Positions 1 through 10,452 of a stretch of 64,000 bases of DNA are shown piece after piece. The translations under genes and the position numbers were made by a program. Source of the stretch: Trichomonas vaginalis G3 (Eukaryota; Parabasalia; Trichomonadida; Trichomonadidae); the NCBI RefSeq assembly GCF_026262505.1, contig NC_067204.1:18144165-18208164 (forward strand). Direction: 5' to 3'. Numbering within the stretch: position 1 is the first letter of the stretch; every line of letters starts with the position of its first letter. A model generated the notes under the pieces. The model worked only from the letters and a program-made list of their open reading frames with translations. It was not told the origin of the DNA and did not search any database.

Positions 1-1621
1 AATTTAACGAATTAAAATTTAATAATTTAAAAAGCTAAATATTTTATATAACACTAAATGGTTATTACTCTTTATGTATTGTCTGTTTTAAAAAGCATAA
101 AATATCATATATATTTTTCTGATAATTTAGATTTTCAAAAAAAGTTTTACGTTCGGCAAATGAACCTCAAAACAAGTTTTTCTAGGATGTTTCCTAACCA
201 TTGTACTATACTAGAAGTGGAGCAAAAATTCGATTTTATAGTATTTAATCGCCTGTCAGCCCAAGGGCTGTTTGCTATCTTCACTCTCTACTGATAATAA
301 CACAAAAATAACATAAATGATTAAATTTGTTATTAGTTTTCTAAAACAAAATATTGATAATAAAATATCTCATCATTTTTTATGCACACTGTAAGATATA
401 TTTTGAAAATATATCTGCACATATGTATAAATACTCTTTTACAATCTTATTTTAGAAAATCATATCTCTATTTGCTGAATCACTTAATAATTCAAACTAT
501 AAAACCATTTTTACAATTATTAGAATACAATTAGCTATTTTAACTATAATGTTTACTGTAATATCTGATAAACTCATATATAATGACATTTTGCTCTGGA
601 ATAATCATTTTTTATACTAGAGCATATTTTTTAATATTATATCATGATGCAATATAATATATATGCAGTGATATCATAATTCAAACAACTTTGCATGCTA
701 TTTAACTTGTGCTTTGATACCATTTTGACAATTAACATCAAAAATTAATAAAAACTGAATATATTTGAAAAGACACTTCCACTATTTTCATATGCAATCC
801 TTTCATTTTAAATTTGTTTGATTATCTTAACATCATCGCAATCATTTAATTTATCTTTCTTATTTTATCAATTATCTCACAAGCTATCATTGATCGAGTA
901 CATATACCTCTATCATTCTCTTCTTATCTGATATTAAGCATTTAATATTACACATTTTTTCAAATGTTAAATTTTTTGCCTTTCATCTTTTATTATCTTC
1001 GAATTCTTAATTTACCTTATTTCTATTATTTATATATTTTAGTCTTATTAAGTGATATCATAATTTGGAATTATATATTTTTATCTTGCATTCAGATTTC
1101 AATTTCTGGAGTGTTGCATAATAATTAATGGTAATTTAATCTCAGCGCTCAATAAAAATAGGATATATCTTCGTTTTTTGAGCAACATTTGGAAAAACAA
1201 CAAATAATTTGAACAAAATAAATTTAATCCATTTTTCTATTTTTATGTACGAATTTTTTTCATTTTTTGTACAAAAAGGCCATATCATTTGAAAACACAC
1301 CATAAAAAATATGGCATTCCAAACGGGAACCGCGGTTGGTTACCATGGATTTCCGTCACCGGTCACATTTTAAAGATTTTTAAAGCCTTATAAAAATATG
1401 CTTTGTAAATCATTTTTTGTAAATCGGCAAAAATTTGGTAATTTTCTTCAACTAATAAATCTGCGAATAGCATTTATAATACAAGAACAATCTTTTAAAA
1501 TGCGTTTGATTCATTTTTGTATAATTTCATATAGGCACATATATTCTTCCGGGACTTTCCGTGATTTTACCGTAAAATCATTAGTTTACACCAATTTTTC
1601 CGTATTTTGAATAGTTTACTG

Positions 1622-1849
1622 CACTTTTTCCGTAAAATTGAGTTACGGGAATCCGCAAAATTTCCGGACCTCATTTTTCATAGAATATAATAATAATACT
1701 TGATAAAAAGATATATTATTTATATTTTTGATTTTTGAATTACGGAAAAAGTGAATTGATAACTTGATTTTTTTATATGGTTAATTTTTCAAATGATATT
1801 ATGAAGATCTAAAATATTAAAAGTAAAAAATTGAATTACGGAAAAAGTG
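1622..1849. repeat. Inverted/direct copies of CACTTTTTCCGTAA
   Basis: The 14-mer CACTTTTTCCGTAA lies at 1622-1635. Its exact reverse complement lies at 1740-1753 and 1836-1849. The outer pair brackets about 230 bp like a small inverted-repeat unit. No target duplication was found, so an insertion is not proven. Confidence 0.5.
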
Positions 1850-3008
1850 AGGTCAAAAGTGAAATAAATTTGCAGAACAATTTTCATTGAAATAAGCTTT
1901 ATTTTTCATTATTAATAACAATGCTGTAATAAACAGAAATTCATCAAAAGTGACAGCTCTCAATTTTTTGACATTTGTAAATTCTAAATTGAATGAGAAA
2001 AATGAAATAATACTAAGCATAATACAATATTCTAGATTTAATTATAATTAGGAAAAGTTAGTTTTGAGAGTACTTTTCATAGGCATATAGAATGAAATCT
2101 TCTGAAAAATAATATCATATAAACTCATATTATTTTCTAATATATAACTATTTTATATAAAAATCAAATTCAATGATCTTAAAAGCGAAGGATAAACCTC
2201 AAAATTTACGAATATAATGAGTGGGAATATAATGCTTATCTATCATAAAACCATATGAAATATCAATTTTTGCTTTACGCCTAATTTTTGACGACAATTA
2301 GCAAAAAATGTTAAATGTTAACACTCAGTCCATTTGAATATGAAAAATAAAATTGACTTTGATTAAATGTTTTTATTTATCATGCAATTCTTCTTGCGAC
2401 CAAAGATTTGAATAAAAGTTCAAAAAATAAGATAGCTTAAAAAATAATATACGGTAGTGTTTACTAATAGATGAATAGTATATAAATTCTATTAAAATGG
2501 ATTTGATCCAAAAAAATATATAAAATTTGATCATAAATAAAATCGTTTTAAATTACTTCTTCATTTAAATTATAACAATTATTTTTGGTTTTATAGTTTT
2601 TAAAGCTCATGTGGTTTTTTTAACCACAGAATACTTAGTGCTGTAGCAAGCTTGCAATCCAAAGCTCACGTTAGACAACAAGAGTCCATGAAGTCTCATA
2701 CTAAGGGATATCCAACATATATTTTAATAATCTAATGTTTGTGACAAATATTCAACATAAAATTAAGTTTTCGTTTCGTTAAAGGCATTCATACTTTGGA
2801 GATATCATATTTAATGTACAGAAAAGTTAATATTAAACAATACATGCTAAAGAATTAATAAATAAGATAATAAAATAAATTTATACGTAATTACTTTCAT
2901 TTAATATGCTTTATGCTGTATAATATTGATTAAGAGGCATTAAAAGGTTCCATAATCTGCTTTTATAGGCAAGATTTTTGATAAAAATTTTAAATTTTGA
3001 AAAATGAT

Positions 3009-3099
3009 GAGAAAAGGAAAAAAAAGGTAAATGAGAGCAAGAGGAGGGAAAAAAAGAAAAAGAAAAGGAAGGGAAGGGAAAAATAAAAGAAAGAAGGAC
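3009..3099 (+). repeat. Purine-rich strand-asymmetric tract
   Basis: About 90 nt made almost entirely of A and G on the plus strand, with only a few T and C. It is followed 35 nt later by a GC-rich palindrome (GGCGGC-TT-GCCGCC at 3134-3147). Function unknown. Confidence 0.7.
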
Positions 3100-5474
3100 A
3101 TATAAAAATTTAGATGCGCATTCTTAATGCCGAGGCGGCTTGCCGCCGAGGCGCGATTTTTTTAGGCCTCTACGGTAACCCGGCAATGTTTTTTTAAATC
3201 TTGTACAGCCCTAATAAAAAATATACTTTATCATTCAAAACGATTGTATGTTAAGTTTAAAATTCGAACAAACCTGCAAATTTGAATACTTTACAAGATT
3301 TTTCAATGCATATATTTCAATGAATACTCAAAATTTAGCCATGATTTCTATATCAAAAACATTCTATATTAAGAACTCTTTCATTTTGATTTTTTTCGAA
3401 ATTCATGGGTAATCCATCATCTCAAACTATAAATTTTGAAAAAATTGCAAAACTCTCACAAAATGAATAGATTTGCATCAAAATATTTTTTGTAGTTCTA
3501 GAATAGTAATTCGGTTAGTAATTAACAGATATTTTTTATTCATTCAGCAAAAAGTTGCTATTATATGTAGTAATCACAAAAACAGGCCATGTTAATATAC
3601 ATGAATAATGACTATGATTTGAAAAATTATCGAATGAAAAAATGAATTTTATCAAAATAGATAAACAAATTCACCATTAAATTTATCTACATACCAATAA
3701 GATTTACACATATGGTTACAATAGTTTGTATTTATATTAAGTGGACAATTATTTTCAAAGATAATCTTCAATTATTCCTTCCATATCAAAAAAACATCAC
3801 AAATTACTTGGGAGAAACGTTATCTATATTCATGCATAACTAAACCTCCTAAATAATGCAAATATTGAATTGAATTTTATTGCAAATCTTTGTTCATCAT
3901 ATTTTATTAATAATATATTGACAGCTCATAGTTGATACTTAATCCAATCATAAGCAATAAAGTTTATGAGATTTTTATTCAAATTTAAGTTAAAATAGTT
4001 AAATTAAATTCAATTTAAAATGTTTCCACGACATAAGAATATTTTATTGGGTTCATATCCTTGTCTATTCATAAAGAATATGTTGATAATGAACAATTGG
4101 AATGATTGAGCATTTTTCAGTCATTTACAAGTATTTGTACTAAGAAAGAAAAAATAGTATCAGTATTCATCACAATGTTTAGTATTGCTACATAAAATCT
4201 AAAATTACTTGAATTTGTTAGTTAGCATATAGATTTTAATTCATTTATTATTAGTATTGAATATTTTTTATTCTAAATAATTTTAAATCATTATATTAGC
4301 CATTTTTAAAGATATTTCAATCCCAAATCCCCAATTTTTAGTTTTTAAAGATTTTTTACAATAAATCATTTTAAATACAATTCGTAGCAGTTTATTAAGT
4401 AAATCGTATATTGGTAAAATTAAAATGGTAAAACTACAATTTTCAAATTTTTTTGTCAGAAATTTGAAACCGGATGCCCTTAGAGATTAAGCTCATTATT
4501 CTTCAATGTCATCATATATTATTAAAGAATACCAAACTAATCCAAGTTTTAAAATATGCTACTGAATTGGCACTATTGTTAAGAGATTTCAAAATTTTGA
4601 AGCTCAAAGATGCTTTCTACCTATAGGATTTACATGAATACATAACTGAATCATTCCAAAACCTAATATTTAATAAAAAAAATTAAAAAATATTGAAAGT
4701 ATAAAAAATAAATAGTACATACATTGTAAATTTGTTTGGCTTAATTCTTTTTGTATTTGGCAATATTTCATTTTTGGCGGTTAAACGGTTTGGTTGAATC
4801 TCCTTTTTGGATTTTAATTATATTTTCGCACGAATCATACTATGTAAATACCAATTTTGATGCGAGCCTGGAATCAACGTTTTTGAAATGCAAAAATTTT
4901 TCTTTAGTAAATTCATAAAAAATATGATAAATAGATACTACATTGTATAAAAATAATATTTAATTTATTTAATATGACTTTTATTTCCTTAAACTATCTC
5001 ATTAGGTCATGATATCAAAAACAAATAAAAAGTACAAAGTATTTATATTTAGTATGTGCTCTAACTAGTGATGCTATTCTCGTATTCTAGAACACGATAT
5101 TCATCGAGTTATGATTTAAACAAAAATTACCACCAAAATAAAAGTGACGATGATACCAGGAAATGAAGGGTATTTACCTGATAAACAGGATATTACATAA
5201 TAAACTATAATCACGTAAGCTGGGAGTATTATGGTTTTATTCAAAAGCTCAAATTATACTTAAATTTGAAATACAAATAATGAATATTGATATTTACTTA
5301 TATTTGAAATTAAATTTGATATGTAAATCATAACACTATAATTAATTGATAAAAATTATTGAAATTAAAACGTAATTCACAAATCTTTTTATTCTTTTAG
5401 TAACTTTTCAAACTAAGATCATACCATTCATATTTTGGGCCTACTGATTCTGTTTATCTTATTTATTTTGAAAT

Positions 5475-5574
5475 CTGCGGTTTTTAATTTCCAATAAAGA
5501 TGATAAGTCAAAAAAAAATCGGAAATTCAAAACCGCAGCTTGAGCACTTTCTGATAGTCTGTTCGTCAGAAAGT
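5475..5574. repeat. Two successive hairpins upstream of the ARM-like gene
   Basis: Arms 5475-5492 and 5521-5538 form an 18-bp inverted repeat with one mismatch. The next hairpin pairs ACTTTCTGA with TCAGAAAGT across an 11-nt loop, at about 5546-5574. They end 30 nt before the first possible start of the downstream reading frame. This could be promoter structure or the remains of a miniature element; neither is shown. Confidence 0.6.
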
Positions 5575-5695
5575 ATATATTTGTAATCTTTTTGACACTT
5601 TTTTGACTTATCCTTTCAAAGTTTTTGAAAATGTCAAAAAGTATTCATGGGCTCTCAATTTTCATCAAACGGCGGTTTTTTTAAAACCCTCATTA

Positions 5696-6910
5696 ATGAA
5701 TGATATTTTTTTGACAATGCTAGATACACCTTATGTTTACAAAGATTACATAAATAGAGAATCGAACTTCTTTCCAAATGTAGAAGACGTTGTAAACCAG
5801 AATAGTGATAGACTTCTTCGTCATGCGATTCATATCGAAGAAGGAAGTCAATCTTCAATGGCTTTTTTAATTTGTTCAAATTCACACAATCCTCTAAGCC
5901 AGTTAATATATGAAGGTTCACGTACTATCATGTATATAAAAGCAATTTTGGATGAAAAATTCAAATATGAGCAAATTTTGAGACTGATTTCTATTTTGTC
6001 AAGTATATTTGTCGAAAACCTTACCTTGTCAAACTCGGAACTGTTCGAAGGAATAATTCATCTATTTCAATTCATTAAATATCCAGATTGTCTAATATTA
6101 TTTCGAAATTTATTGACTAAATCTCCAAATTGTAAGGATATACAAAAATATCTCTTTGAAAGAAACTTTTTCATTAAAATTTTGGAATTTTTTAACGAAT
6201 TAAAGCAGAAAATTGATTATAACAGTCATTCGTTTATGTTATCTCTGCAAAACACCCTTGAAATGTTAAGAAAGTGTTCAAGAATCGAAATTTTTCAAAC
6301 TATTATCTTTGATCCATCATATCTTTCTAATTTCATTGTCGATATTGACGATGCTCCGAAAGAAGTCAAAAATGTATTTTGGTTAACTTATCATACGCTT
6401 CAAAATGACAAAACAGCAGAATTATTTGAAAATCAGATCATAAATGCTGTTAATAATATCAATAACTTAGGACGAGATGGATGTCCTGTATATGTAATAA
6501 CTAGTATAATGTTTTTATATTTCTTTATTGGCAGAAATAACGAAGTAATCTTAGATATTGGGTTGATACGATCAATTCCTATACTTCTTGATGGATATCC
6601 AGATCATTTTTACTTAATTAATGTAATTGAAGATTTCTACTATGCATGTCTCAAGCAAGAAGACTTAATTTTATCAGCACTTGAAATATTACCATTTTTT
6701 GCATCAAAAGTGCACTGTGATCATGTAACATTACGTGCTTTTTCAACCAGAATTATGGTGCATGTTAGAACGATGGCAACTAAAAATAAAGATATATATG
6801 ATGTAGTTATTCAACTGATTGATGCGAGAGATTCAATATGGGATGATATTGCTGAACGAGAACAACTGGCATCCAGACTTTCAGAGTATTTTGAAGGACA
6901 ATATCCATAA
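5696..6910 (+). CDS. Hypothetical ARM/HEAT-fold-type protein
   Basis: A 404-residue protein counted from the first in-frame ATG. The open frame extends upstream to 5603, but only through a TTG. The sequence is a succession of amphipathic leucine/isoleucine-rich helices without membrane segments or a catalytic motif. This fits an armadillo/HEAT-like solenoid of the kind common in trichomonads, and it resembles in style the protein at 50656-52008. An out-of-frame ATG at 5631 opens a 17-codon frame, so the true start is uncertain: if transcription starts at the TCAAAG near 5616, the small frame would be met first. The stop overlaps TAAA, the usual trichomonad polyadenylation signal. No specific function can be assigned. 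Confidence 0.7.
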   Translation: MNDIFLTMLDTPYVYKDYINRESNFFPNVEDVVNQNSDRLLRHAIHIEEGSQSSMAFLICSNSHNPLSQLIYEGSRTIMYIKAILDEKFKYEQILRLISILSSIFVENLTLSNSELFEGIIHLFQFIKYPDCLILFRNLLTKSPNCKDIQKYLFERNFFIKILEFFNELKQKIDYNSHSFMLSLQNTLEMLRKCSRIEIFQTIIFDPSYLSNFIVDIDDAPKEVKNVFWLTYHTLQNDKTAELFENQIINAVNNINNLGRDGCPVYVITSIMFLYFFIGRNNEVILDIGLIRSIPILLDGYPDHFYLINVIEDFYYACLKQEDLILSALEILPFFASKVHCDHVTLRAFSTRIMVHVRTMATKNKDIYDVVIQLIDARDSIWDDIAEREQLASRLSEYFEGQYP

Positions 6911-7726
6911 AAATTAAATAAATTATTATCTTGTTGTTGTATCACTTTCTGATATTATTTTTATCTCTCAATTTCTAAGGTGAAGAGTTAGCATTTTTGG
7001 TCGATAAAAAGTTATTATAATGCATTATATAGATCATATTATGGTTGTTATACTTTTTTGTTATTAAAATATGTCATACACTGATGTCATTAGATGCCAT
7101 CAGAAAGTAAAAAGCGCTTAACAAGTGAAATGTCGGTTTTGTGTTAAAATTTCCAAATGACAACTTTTGAAAGGGTATGGCTGTCTGAAATTTATGGAAA
7201 GCGTGTGAAAAACATGTTTCAGACATAGATACAAAATATATTGACAAAATATAGACAAAATGTTCAAAATAATTACAATTTCGGAAATGACTTCTTATTT
7301 TTGATTAAAATAGTAGATAGTCGTTAAGTTATGACATTCTTTTATTATAAACCTCAATTTTTAAACAAAAAGAATAATCTTGATAATGATAGAATTTTAT
7401 TATATCTAATAGATTTTAACTCATATTGTGCATCAGAATGATCAAGTCTAGTGCTCATTGGGCTATACGTAAGTTATAAACTTATATAAAAATGTGGCTG
7501 CAATAGATAAAGCCGAGTCTTTATATAACTTTCGACTTATGGTATCAACTTTAGCGTTAAATTTTTATTTATCAATTAAGGAACTTTTTCTATTCCTGAA
7601 ATCAGAGTATATGTAAGGCAATTTTATTGGCTGAGTACAAAAATCTCTTTGAAATCAAGGAACACTTATATAATTGAAGAGTTTATCGCTGGAAAAGTAA
7701 GAGAAATATGAGAATCAAAATAATTG
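6911..7726. other. Intergenic, no gene seen
   Basis: AT-rich spacer. It contains two short inverted repeats: ACTTTCTGAT near 6945 with its complement near 7098, and TGTCTGAAA with TTTCAGACA near 7180-7230. No coding or RNA gene is recognised. Confidence 0.6.
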
Positions 7727-7734
7727 TCACTTTT
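7727..7734 (+). promoter_or_regulatory. Initiator-type core promoter (TCACTTTT)
   Basis: TCACTTTT lies about 20 nt before the ATG at 7748. It matches the trichomonad initiator pattern TCA(+1)Y(T/A), with the A as predicted transcription start. It supports the ATG at 7748 over the upstream in-frame TTG at 7724. Confidence 0.65.
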
Positions 7735-7747
7735 TACTGTCAAAATA

Positions 7748-8245
7748 ATGACTGATAATTTCATAACTATAACTTTAGACGTAGGAGTTGCCAGTACACA
7801 GAATTTTAATGTAGTTGCTAATATGGAAGGTCCTAATAGATCATATCTTAGATATATCGAAGAGCAATCAAAATGTAAGTTATCTTTAGTTTCAACTCCA
7901 TCCTTGACACTAAATCAGATTGAAGATGCTCCTGCAAAACTGACAATCATAGGTGATACACAAGAACATGTAGATAAAGCTAAAGAACTCGCAGAAAATT
8001 TAATCAAGACAGTTTCCGAACAAAAGCAAAAGCAGATTCAACAAAAGGCTGCAAAGAAAGCCAAGAAAAGGAAATCCCAAAATAAAGCCCTTGATTTACC
8101 ACAACAATTAATGATTGCAATGAAATACTACTATCCAGGCCCGGATGCTCCCCTCCCACCACCAGGAAGTACAGCAGATCTTAAACTCCATAAAAGAAAG
8201 TTCCGCCAAGTTTCTTCTCAACAGCATTGGTTTGACGCGAAATAA
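7748..8245 (+). CDS. KH-domain protein, KHDC4/BLOM7-like
   Basis: A 165-residue protein. The first half is a KH-type RNA-binding domain: a GPNRSYLRYIEEQ segment (the usual GP-G-YLK-I-EE core), then a LTIIGDTQEHVDKAKELAENL helix typical of KHDC4-like proteins, in which the domain ends in DKAKxLAE-L. A lysine/glutamine-rich basic stretch follows, and a short proline-containing tail (YPGPDAPLPPP) that could bind WW or similar domains. By family, a nuclear RNA-binding protein linked to splicing. The start is the ATG just after an initiator motif. The final codons overlap TAAA. The exact orthology to KHDC4 is inferred from the domain pattern only. Confidence 0.7.
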   Translation: MTDNFITITLDVGVASTQNFNVVANMEGPNRSYLRYIEEQSKCKLSLVSTPSLTLNQIEDAPAKLTIIGDTQEHVDKAKELAENLIKTVSEQKQKQIQQKAAKKAKKRKSQNKALDLPQQLMIAMKYYYPGPDAPLPPPGSTADLKLHKRKFRQVSSQQHWFDAK

Positions 8246-8548
8246 ATTGTTTTTTCACAGCAGTTATTTTCATATTACAAGTTTACTGGTGTTAGAATAA
8301 ATAAATACAATCATTATAATAATATTTTTTTCTAAACGAATATAACAAGACTCCAAAGGATAAATTCATGGTGATTCATTGATATTATACATATGGAGCA
8401 TATTTTAATGATTGGTTTATCCGAAAAATGATGTGAAATTAGGATTTCGAAATGAATTTAAGTCAAAAACGAAATCAATAGGGAAAAATATATAAGAAAA
8501 ATAATTAAATTAATAATAAATACGTTATTTTAAAAAAGCATTGAAATA
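8246..8548. other. Convergent intergenic spacer
   Basis: AT-rich 303-bp spacer between two convergent genes. No feature is seen beyond the 3' ends. Confidence 0.6.
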
Positions 8549-10225
8549 TCAGTGGATTGTAATATTAAGTTCTTGTAATTCACCAATCTTCGTGAGTTTA
8601 CCGGCGTCAATAAATTCCTCACTAACTTCCTTTAATAATATGCACAATTTGTAGACCTGTTGATGGAGCATTTCTTGCCTTGCAATGTCAACAACAGATC
8701 TAAGTTTTGCAAACTGTTCTTTAATGGCCATTTTCTCTTCAGCTTCACGGGCCAAGTTGACTACCTTCTTGTAAAGAGCGCAGTAACCTGGGCATCCATT
8801 GCACATTGATTGTTTAATTGTCATCTGTGGATCTTTAATTAATATATCTGGCATTGGATCAGGATTAATCATGTATTCTGTCTTCAAATGGAGGCTATCG
8901 ACATCGAAGTATTTGAAGAATTCTCCATCATCAAGAGAAGCAACAAAGAATGGGCAGACATTAAGAGCTTTGTTGAAGGATGCAGGGATAGAGAATGGTT
9001 TCTGGGCTGTAAACTTCTCAGGAGCCTCAATTGCAAGACAACATGCGTCGTAATGGTCAACAACGTAAACAGCGTTATTGAAACCAAAGCATTTAGCAAG
9101 ATTATCTGGAAGTAAGAACATTAAGTTAAGGAAATCTTCAAATCCCTCTGGATTATTCCATGTGCGGTGGATTTGGGATCCAATCTGCTGAACTAATGTA
9201 GTTGGGAAGCCTGGGAATTTCTGTAATGGAGGAGGAACTGCAGGAAGAAGCGGCATCTCAATAAGTGAAGTAAGATATTGTTGGAAAGTATTAATTACTG
9301 GAACTAATCTCATGCATGAAGCACGAAGAGAAGCAAGTGTTGTAGTCACGATAATACTGTAAAGCTTTGGAATATCTTCGATATAAATCTGTTGAAGTTG
9401 CCAATTAATTGGAAAGATCAAGTAATGCGATGTTTCTTGAGAAATTTGTAATTTCTGATAGAAAAGAGAAACGAGAATGTTAAGTAAAGTTGATTTTCCA
9501 GATTGAGAAGGACCTGTTATCGAAAAGCGGCAAGCTTCTGGATTTAAGCCCTTGAGGTGTTCCATTGCCCATTGTGTTGTTTGTTGGCCGAGTGGTGTAT
9601 CGCTGATTACAGTTGTTGGTCCAATAAACTGAGAAAGTAATGAATCTTCAACTAAATACTGCTGCGTATCATCAGACAACTTTTGAAGAGCTGCTGCACA
9701 TGGAAGTTGCGATTTATGTGCTGGGGATAAAGAATTATACAAACTTAAGAGTGAATCTCTTAGATTTTCCTTAACTGTATACTGTGATGCTGCAATTGCA
9801 ATATGTTGATATGCTTCTGGTTTTGGCTTGACTTCTGGTTGTGGTACAAGTGGCAGTGTTTTCTTTCCGGCTGCGTATGTTTTTGGAAGGCGAGATTTGT
9901 ATACTGGTTGATCTGATTCATCTTGGTATGCAGCAGTGCAAGAAACGTAGATATTCATGTCTTGTTGAATTTGTGAAAATTCTGTAATTGGCTGATTATC
10001 TTCTGTAAATAGCTGCTGCGCTGGTCTCTTCAGCTCAAGAGATTTTGTAGCAAGTTTGAGCATAGGCTCGATAGATTGTGGATTTTTAGGATCTGCTTTC
10101 GGTATTTTAACGAATTTGGGATCATCATCACGAAAATCGAATTTGTATAAGTTTACACCTGCAAATTCCTTCTGGTTAGCTTGGTTAGAAGTGCGTTGTT
10201 GTCGAAGGCTGCGAGGAGTTAACAT
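8549..10225 (-). CDS. P-loop NTPase-like protein with a doublecortin/ubiquitin-like N-terminus
   Basis: A 558-residue protein. Residues about 25-100 resemble a doublecortin/ubiquitin-type fold, ending in a stretch of the form LFTEDNQPITEFSQI then NIYVSC, like the 'G..I..l..I..g..YVa' end of DCX domains. A Walker A P-loop (GPSQSGKST) lies at residues 238-246. A hydrophobic strand ending in VVDHYDA near residue 390 is a plausible Walker B. The C-terminus carries a helical charged segment that may form a coiled coil. This arrangement suggests a cytoskeleton-linked NTPase, but no specific family is recognised. A TCAATA initiator-like motif lies 18-20 nt upstream of the ATG. Gene confidence is high; function is low. 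Confidence 0.8.
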   Translation of the reverse strand: MLTPRSLRQQRTSNQANQKEFAGVNLYKFDFRDDDPKFVKIPKADPKNPQSIEPMLKLATKSLELKRPAQQLFTEDNQPITEFSQIQQDMNIYVSCTAAYQDESDQPVYKSRLPKTYAAGKKTLPLVPQPEVKPKPEAYQHIAIAASQYTVKENLRDSLLSLYNSLSPAHKSQLPCAAALQKLSDDTQQYLVEDSLLSQFIGPTTVISDTPLGQQTTQWAMEHLKGLNPEACRFSITGPSQSGKSTLLNILVSLFYQKLQISQETSHYLIFPINWQLQQIYIEDIPKLYSIIVTTTLASLRASCMRLVPVINTFQQYLTSLIEMPLLPAVPPPLQKFPGFPTTLVQQIGSQIHRTWNNPEGFEDFLNLMFLLPDNLAKCFGFNNAVYVVDHYDACCLAIEAPEKFTAQKPFSIPASFNKALNVCPFFVASLDDGEFFKYFDVDSLHLKTEYMINPDPMPDILIKDPQMTIKQSMCNGCPGYCALYKKVVNLAREAEEKMAIKEQFAKLRSVVDIARQEMLHQQVYKLCILLKEVSEEFIDAGKLTKIGELQELNITIH

Positions 10226-10242
10226 TTTTTATGTGGAGGTAT

Positions 10243-10245
10243 TGA
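10243..10245 (-). promoter_or_regulatory. Initiator-like TCA
   Basis: On the minus strand, TTTCAATACC places TCA 18-20 nt before the ATG at 10225. It fits the TCAYW-like trichomonad initiator loosely (A instead of Y). Confidence 0.4.
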
Positions 10246-10452
10246 AATTAAAATTGTTTCAAATTAAACAATATTGTTGGTATATGGTTCTAATATCAAA
10301 CTTTTAAAAAATCTTCAATAGCCGTTTAAAATTTTCGATTCTTTATTCCTTTGATTTCGTATCGCAAAAACACCTATGCTGAAAGCTTGTACCATCTTGT
10401 GAGCTAAATGGCATGGCATCTAGTTGAGGAAGGCTTGATTATATCTGAAAAG

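Larger units (their letters stand above)
1..5474. other. Long gene-free AT-rich stretch
   Basis: No convincing coding region is visible. The two longest open frames (58-294 and 1398-1610) are low-complexity and lack family resemblance. The stretch contains three copies of a 14-nt motif around 1622-1849, a short GTGGTT/AACCAC hairpin at 2611-2627, a purine-rich strand at 3009-3099 and a small GC-rich hairpin at 3134-3147. Nothing else is recognised. Confidence 0.7.
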
